Positions 7,079 to 10,905 of a stretch of 10,905 bases of DNA are shown piece after piece. Origin of the DNA: Roseovarius sp. UBA3070 (lineage in GTDB: Bacteria; Pseudomonadota; Alphaproteobacteria; Rhodobacterales; Rhodobacteraceae); contig DFBW01000293.1 in NCBI GenBank assembly GCA_002366775.1, positions 1 through 10,905 of the forward strand, given 5' to 3'. Position 1 is the stretch's first letter; every line of letters begins with the position of its first letter. The notes under the pieces were generated by a model. That model was not told where the DNA came from. It did no database searches and saw only the letters and a program-made list of their open reading frames with translations. The position numbers and the translations under genes are program-made.

Positions 7079-8776
7079 ATGCAACACCCAGAGCATGACA
7101 TGACGATCCCCCCCCGTGACCCGGCCCAAGTTATGCGCCTGGCACGCATGGGGTCATTCCATCAATCGCGGCTCAGCTTCATGCGGATATTGTTGCGACG
7201 GCTCAAATCTGAACACTGGACGTTTGAACAACACCTGTTCAACATTGATGCACGCGGTGTGGGCCGTGCGGTCTATTGCGCCCATGGCCCTGACCGCAGC
7301 TATTCGCTGATCGCCTTTGCCAATGATTTGCCTCCCGAAAAACGCTCGGACCGGGTGATTGCCACTGAATGGGATGCCACCTTTACCCTGTTTGACGGCA
7401 TCCCGAGCGAGGCCGACCTGGACCGCTTGCAAGGCAACATACCCAAACAGGAAGCCGGGCGCGTGAGCGAAAAAGAACTTTCGGTAAGCCGCGCCAACCG
7501 CTCGGTGCGATTGTGGGAACATGTGGTCACGGCCCTATCTGAGGGCCGCCAGCCGGACACCGCCAAGGTGCGGGATGTGGGCTATCTGATGCGCACCACC
7601 GCCGTATATGGCTCGGGCAAGCTTGGCGCGGCCGACCGCGAGATGATCGCAGAGCGCCCCGAATTCCGTGCACCTTTTCAGGTGGAAATGCTGTCAGTCT
7701 TTCTGACCCGTGGCTTTGTCATGGATCTGGTCGAACATATGGCTCACCAACGCGCGCCTGACACCGCCGTACCGCTGGACCCGGATTTGCGCCGCTGTTT
7801 TGGCATCGGCAATTCCACGGGCCTCGGGATGGCACCCTTTATGGTGACGCACCCGGTGCTGATCAACAATTGGATCGCCGCCAAAGAAACAGCATTGGCG
7901 CGGGTGCGATCCTTGCCCACCGCCACACAGGACGACGCCGATCTGTTCTGCCAGTTTAGCGCCCGCGCCGTGATCAATGCTGATACATGGACATCCAGCC
8001 ATACCATTCAGATCGAAAAACTGACTGGCCTGCGCCGGGACATGACAAAGTTGCAAACCCATCTGAAATCGGCAGATCTGACCACCGACATGCCATGGAA
8101 CCGGCTATGGCTTTGGGCTGAGGGCAATCTGACCCTGGAGGGCCAGGAGCAAACCGCCTCGCTTTTGCTGGAGCCTTATGGTGATTTGGTCGATGACCTG
8201 TCGGAGTGTATGGATGCCGACGAGCAGGAAAGCTGGCGCATTGACGGGGCGATGCCTGTGGCCGTCTTAAAGCAGCATATCGAGGCGGTTTACGACTGGG
8301 CACTTGATATCGACTGGACCAAAGACACAGCCAATGCCCGCGTCTGGTACACATCCGAGGAAAAGCTGGAACCACGCATCGGTGCACGCTTTGAAGAACC
8401 GATTGAAGCCTACGAGCAGCCGCTTTGCCCCGGACGTGATGCAGCCCGCCTATATAATGACTTATGTGCCTGCTCTGATGATCTGGTGGCCGAAGTCCTG
8501 CTGCGCGCCCCACAACACCGCCATATCCTGCGCCGCGTTCAGATTGCCGCGCGCCATCCTTATGCTGAAATCCACGACAATACGATTGATGCCAAGATGC
8601 TGCCGATTGACCTGCTGCGCGCCAAACTCAGCTTCTTTGGAGCGTGCCACTTTGATCCTCGATCTGATCGTTGGGTGCGGATCAATATGTTCAAACACGC
8701 CCCCTTCCCTCATGAGCTGGCCAACACCAGCGCTGAAGGCTGGGCGTATCCACCTTTGCCGGAGAGTGCCCAATGA
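7079..8776 (+). CDS. Conserved-looking protein of unknown function (565 residues)
   Basis: I do not recognise this family. The protein is soluble-looking: no signal peptide and no convincing membrane helix. Visible features are a basic N-terminal part (about 20-45, RMGSFHQSRLSFMRILLRRL), a glycine-rich segment GIGNSTGLGMAPF (242-254) followed by THPVLINNW, a Trp-rich stretch WNRLWLWAEG (340-349), and a His/Arg-rich stretch RAPQHRHILRRVQIAARHP (476-494). The Gly-rich segment could bind a nucleotide or phosphate but matches no standard Walker motif. The start at 7079 is set by a near-perfect GAGGAGGA 5 bases upstream; an in-frame extension to 6995 would overlap the M19 gene and has no good ribosome site. 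The gap from the M19 stop is 49 bases. The stop overlaps the next start by 4 bases, so this protein and the DUF3726-like protein are probably made in equal amounts and may form a complex. An enzymatic or accessory role in the same catabolic route is inferred from position alone. Confidence 0.85.
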   Translation: MQHPEHDMTIPPRDPAQVMRLARMGSFHQSRLSFMRILLRRLKSEHWTFEQHLFNIDARGVGRAVYCAHGPDRSYSLIAFANDLPPEKRSDRVIATEWDATFTLFDGIPSEADLDRLQGNIPKQEAGRVSEKELSVSRANRSVRLWEHVVTALSEGRQPDTAKVRDVGYLMRTTAVYGSGKLGAADREMIAERPEFRAPFQVEMLSVFLTRGFVMDLVEHMAHQRAPDTAVPLDPDLRRCFGIGNSTGLGMAPFMVTHPVLINNWIAAKETALARVRSLPTATQDDADLFCQFSARAVINADTWTSSHTIQIEKLTGLRRDMTKLQTHLKSADLTTDMPWNRLWLWAEGNLTLEGQEQTASLLLEPYGDLVDDLSECMDADEQESWRIDGAMPVAVLKQHIEAVYDWALDIDWTKDTANARVWYTSEEKLEPRIGARFEEPIEAYEQPLCPGRDAARLYNDLCACSDDLVAEVLLRAPQHRHILRRVQIAARHPYAEIHDNTIDAKMLPIDLLRAKLSFFGACHFDPRSDRWVRINMFKHAPFPHELANTSAEGWAYPPLPESAQ

Positions 8777-9423
8777 CCTGGTCCCTGGGAGAAATCGAAG
8801 TGCTGGCGCGCAAAGCCACCAAAGGCGCGGGCTATGATTGGGGTATCGCCGAGGAAGCGGGCAAAGCTGTGCGCTGGCTCTGTGCGGCCGGGTTGCCGGG
8901 AACAGATGTTTTGGCCGAATTGCTGACGCTGAACGACGGGCGCGCCTATAAGGACTGTTGCCCTGATTGCGCTGGCGCCCATTGGCAGGCCCGCGATGGG
9001 GTGCTGTGTCCTTTGATCACCGGCACCGCAATTTGTGATCGCGCTGGCATGCTGGCTCAGGGGGATAGGATCACTCTGGGCAAGGTCGCCTTTCCTTTGC
9101 TGCTGGTGCCCTACATTGCCTCGGCCTCGGATGGGGCGGGCAGAGCGATCAACATTGAATGGCCTGGCCTGACCATGTGCCGCGCAGATCGCAGCACCAC
9201 CATTGACGCCACATCTGAAGCGATGGCGATGGGCAGCTGCGATACAGTCACCCTTCAGCACGCCAAGACCATGACAGGCACGCGTGTGCGCCGGGCCTAT
9301 CGTGGCGACATCAGTGAACAGACGCGCCAGGTGCTGGCGGATTTTGCACACCGTACATATGCACCCGACACACCTGAAAGCCGCCTTTCAGGTGCCGGGG
9401 CCGGGCTGAGCGATAACGACTGA
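8773..9423 (+). CDS. DUF3726-like protein of unknown function
   Basis: This 216-residue protein begins MTWSLGEIEVLARKATKGAG, continues with AEEAGKAVRWL (26-36) and ends SRLSGAGAGLSDND. From memory this opening and ending match the uncharacterised family DUF3726; I could not search to confirm. It has eight cysteines, including DCCPDC (61-66) and further Cys at 79 and 88, which could form a metal site (inference). No signal peptide or transmembrane helix is clear; the hydrophobic stretch VAFPLLLVPYIAS (105-117) looks like a buried strand or helix. GGAGAG at 8761-8766 precedes the ATG by 6 bases, and the ATG overlaps the previous stop (ATGA), so translation is probably coupled to the 565-residue protein. 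It is the last gene of the + strand cluster, ending 6 bases before the stop of the convergent transglycosylase gene. Confidence 0.85.
   Translation: MTWSLGEIEVLARKATKGAGYDWGIAEEAGKAVRWLCAAGLPGTDVLAELLTLNDGRAYKDCCPDCAGAHWQARDGVLCPLITGTAICDRAGMLAQGDRITLGKVAFPLLLVPYIASASDGAGRAINIEWPGLTMCRADRSTTIDATSEAMAMGSCDTVTLQHAKTMTGTRVRRAYRGDISEQTRQVLADFAHRTYAPDTPESRLSGAGAGLSDND
9371..9394. other. Perfect 10-bp hairpin at the convergent gene ends
   Basis: CACCTGAAAG (9371-9380) and CTTTCAGGTG (9385-9394) are perfect reverse complements around a 4-base loop. The repeat lies in the last codons of the DUF3726-like gene and 35 bases beyond the stop of the opposite-strand transglycosylase gene. Neither strand has a T-run after it, so it is not a standard terminator. 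It could still act as a 3' end or pause structure for the transglycosylase mRNA. Confidence 0.5.
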
Positions 9424-9429
9424 GGCGGT

Positions 9430-10260
9430 TCAGTTCATCGCCAAATTCAGCGCACAGGCATCAGTGATCAACTGGGGTCGCGTCTTGCAAAGACCCCTTG
9501 CCACCTCAAACGCGGCCAGAACTTTGGGGATATAATCGCGGGTTTCGGCATAGGGCGGCACGCCTTGGTGCTTCTTCACAGCACCTTCACCAGCATTATA
9601 CCCCGCCAGTGCCAGGATCGCGTCCCCCTCAAACTCGCGCAAGAGCCAGCTGAGATATGCCACACCGCCTTTGATGTTTTGATCCGCTGACAGGCTGTCC
9701 TCAACCCCAAAGCGTTTGGCGGTATCGGGCATAAGTTGCATCAACCCCTGCGCACCTTTGTTTGATGTGGCCACATCACGCCCGCCCGATTCTACGGCGA
9801 TCACCGCCAATACCAAGGCGGGTGAAACATCAGTTCCAATCGTTTCGCGCAGTATAGTGCCCCCCTGCGTTCGGGCGATGCCTTGCAGGTCTTGCAGGCG
9901 GGGGCCGGGAATGCTGCCACCGCCCGGCGCCTTGTTCAGCCCGGCTAGCGCCTTGGTTAACCGCTCCGTACTGTTCACGCCGATCTCATCCGGGACACTG
10001 GTCCAGAACCAATCATAAGTGGCCGTCTTGGGCACAACCGCAGTTGCCACCTCTGTTGCGTCCTCATCAGTGGCTTTGGACTTGGGCTTGGGCTTGGCAG
10101 CCTGCGGCTCAATCTGAACATTGATTCGATTCGTCGCCCCCTTCTTTGGTGGCTTGCTCATCTTGAAGGTAAATTCGGGAAAAGGCGGGGGATCGCCTGC
10201 GTGAACCGGCGATACGAGGGCAAACATCAGCCCGATCGCAAGAATCCTGTCAAATCGCAT
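9430..10260 (-). CDS. Secreted lytic transglycosylase (SLT domain)
   Basis: This protein should cleave peptidoglycan between N-acetylmuramic acid and N-acetylglucosamine in the periplasm, leaving 1,6-anhydro-muramic ends. Its 276 residues comprise a signal peptide (1-21, MRFDRI then a hydrophobic core, cleavage likely after VHA), a low-complexity Pro/Lys-rich linker (about 22-80, with KPKPKSK), a region of unclear fold (80-130), and an SLT catalytic domain (about 136-255). In that domain AVESGG carries the expected catalytic Glu157, followed by GAQGLMQLMPDTAKRFGV (169-186), NIKGGVAYL (195-203) and ALAGYNAGEGAV (217-228), all family hallmarks. The start is supported by AGCAGGA on the - strand (10267-10273), 6 bases before the ATG. 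It converges on the catabolic cluster and is probably transcribed alone. Roles in wall turnover or in opening the wall for envelope machines are both possible. Confidence 0.93.
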   Translation of the reverse strand: MRFDRILAIGLMFALVSPVHAGDPPPFPEFTFKMSKPPKKGATNRINVQIEPQAAKPKPKSKATDEDATEVATAVVPKTATYDWFWTSVPDEIGVNSTERLTKALAGLNKAPGGGSIPGPRLQDLQGIARTQGGTILRETIGTDVSPALVLAVIAVESGGRDVATSNKGAQGLMQLMPDTAKRFGVEDSLSADQNIKGGVAYLSWLLREFEGDAILALAGYNAGEGAVKKHQGVPPYAETRDYIPKVLAAFEVARGLCKTRPQLITDACALNLAMN

Positions 10261-10615
10261 GATTTTTCCTGCTCTGCCATTTGGCTTTTTCGGGCATTAT
10301 CGCAAAAGTCGCGGTTTTAAACTAGTATTGTTGCGCAAACAGAGACAGATTTTGGGGCAAATTTTCGCTCAATTACCTAAATTCGCATACAATACAACCT
10401 GTAAAAATCTTTTATTTTGTTTAATTTCAATAACTTAAATACCTAATCCGCAAAAAAGTTAATCAACCCTGAAATGGAACGAAAGGTGCCCCAATCGCGC
10501 CCGATTTCACTGGCTATATCTGCTCATACCGCAACGACAGAGCCCTTGAGAGAACGGCTCGCAACGTTGAAGCGGTTGCAAACCTGAATATCTGATCCTT
10601 TGGAGGGACCACACT
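10261..10615. other. 355-bp divergent intergenic region, partly AT-rich
   Basis: No credible gene is seen here. The middle (about 10315-10460) is strikingly A/T-rich for this genome and should hold promoters for the transglycosylase (-) and the pilin-like gene (+). On the + strand, TACAAT at 10388-10393 could be a -10 box, but its -35 region is poor; using it would give a leader of over 200 bases. TTAA-N7-TGAA at 10459-10473 is one base from the CtrA consensus TTAA-N7-TTAA. A small inverted repeat, GAGCC (10540-10544) with GGCTC (10556-10560), lies in the putative leader. All regulatory readings are tentative. Confidence 0.5.
10296..10301 (-). promoter_or_regulatory. Candidate -10 box for the transglycosylase gene
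   Basis: Read on the - strand, this is GATAAT, five of six bases of the TATAAT consensus, 35 bases upstream of the transglycosylase ATG, which would give a 5' leader of about 28 bases. The -35 region at the expected distance (TAGTTT) is weak, so confidence is low. Confidence 0.3.
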
Positions 10616-10813
10616 ATGACTAACTTCATGAACAAATTCCTGAAAGACGAAGACGGCGCCGTAACAGTTGACTGGGTTGTTTTGACCGCAGCCATCGTTG
10701 GCCTGGGTGTTGCTGGTATTTCCAGCGTACAGTCGGGTGTTGTTGGCCTGGCCGGAAGCATCGGCTCAGCTGTAAACGACGACACCTGGGTTGGCGCAGG
10801 CGTAGGCGAATAA
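10616..10813 (+). CDS. Flp/type IVb pilin-like small protein
   Basis: This 65-residue peptide has the layout of Flp-type prepilins: a short charged leader (MTNFMNKFLKDEDG, 1-14), then a hydrophobic helix from AVTVDWVVLTAAIVGLGVAG (15-34), then a short polar tail. Processing by a TadV/CpaA-type prepilin peptidase is expected after Gly14. Mature residue 5 is Asp rather than the usual Glu, a conservative change also fitting pilin-like minor subunits. Flp pilins polymerise into bundle-forming Tad pili used for surface attachment. A strong GGAGGG (10602-10607) lies 8 bases before the ATG, the stop is doubled (TAATAG), and a strong terminator follows, so the gene is probably a highly expressed single-gene transcript. 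No tad/cpa assembly genes are in the window. It could instead be another small single-helix membrane protein. Confidence 0.75.
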   Translation: MTNFMNKFLKDEDGAVTVDWVVLTAAIVGLGVAGISSVQSGVVGLAGSIGSAVNDDTWVGAGVGE

Positions 10814-10842
10814 TAGTCTTCCCCGTCTTCTGACGATCAATT

Positions 10843-10877
10843 GGCCGCGCTCCATTCATGGGGCGCGGCCTTTTGTT
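10843..10877 (+). terminator. Strong rho-independent terminator of the pilin-like gene
   Basis: GGCCGCGCTCC (10843-10853) pairs with GGGGCGCGGCC (10860-10870) to give an 11-bp stem with a single G-T pair and a 6-base loop (ATTCAT), followed by TTTTGTT. It starts 29 bases after the TAA stop of the pilin-like gene. Confidence 0.9.
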
Positions 10878-10905
10878 GCCAAAATTGAGCAGAGCAGTAA
10901 CAAGT

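Noticed and set aside
8710..9351. 213-codon antisense frame over the DUF3726-like gene
   Set aside because: The + strand frame has a coupled start, good ribosome site and recognisable family ends; the antisense frame has none of these.
10071..10101. Short repeated GCTTGG units in the transglycosylase gene
   Set aside because: They encode the Lys-Pro-rich linker after the signal peptide and are ordinary low-complexity coding sequence, not a DNA repeat element.
10511..10524. Possible sigma-54 promoter (TGGCTATATCTGCT) before the pilin-like gene
   Set aside because: The GG and GC elements are 8 bases apart rather than the required 10, so it does not fit -24/-12 spacing.
10567..10594. TTGAAG and TATCTG as a -35/-10 pair just before the pilin-like gene
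   Set aside because: Transcription would start at or within the ribosome binding site (10602-10607), leaving essentially no leader.

Overview
The window looks like a chromosomal segment of an alphaproteobacterium, most likely of the Rhodobacterales (Roseobacter group). This is an inference from protein style, the GC-rich coding sequence with AT-rich gaps, tightly packed co-directional genes with ATGA overlaps, and recognisable families. No rRNA, tRNA, CRISPR array, insertion sequence or phage gene was seen.

Region 1 (1-9423, all + strand) reads as one uptake and catabolism locus. It opens with the last 50 codons of a DppC-type ABC permease. A double-ATPase protein for a di-/oligopeptide-type ABC importer follows (158-2257), then a fold-type I PLP aminotransferase (2340-3479) closed by a probable hairpin terminator. 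Next is a LysR-type regulator (about 3587-4477). A second unit then begins: an aldehyde dehydrogenase (4595-6046), a peptidase M19 ('membrane dipeptidase') homologue joined to it by a 4-base overlap (6043-7029), a 565-residue protein of unknown function (7079-8776), and a DUF3726-like protein (8773-9423) joined to that by another 4-base overlap. A plausible reading is that the importer brings in a peptide-like or modified amino compound, the M19 and unknown proteins process it, the aminotransferase and aldehyde dehydrogenase feed the product into central metabolism, and the LysR protein senses it. The substrate cannot be named from sequence.

The most interesting part is 6043-9423. The M19 homologue lacks three of the five classical metal ligands (the HxD pair and the bridging Glu), yet keeps the two metal-binding His and the substrate-binding Arg and Asp. 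It is followed by two translationally coupled proteins of unknown function.

Region 2 (9430-10260, - strand) is a secreted lytic transglycosylase convergent with region 1. Region 3 (10261-10615) is a 355-bp, partly AT-rich divergent spacer that should hold promoters for both flanking genes. Region 4 (10616-10813, + strand) is a 65-residue Flp/type IVb pilin-like peptide with a strong ribosome binding site and its own strong rho-independent terminator (10843-10877), so it is probably a single-gene transcript.
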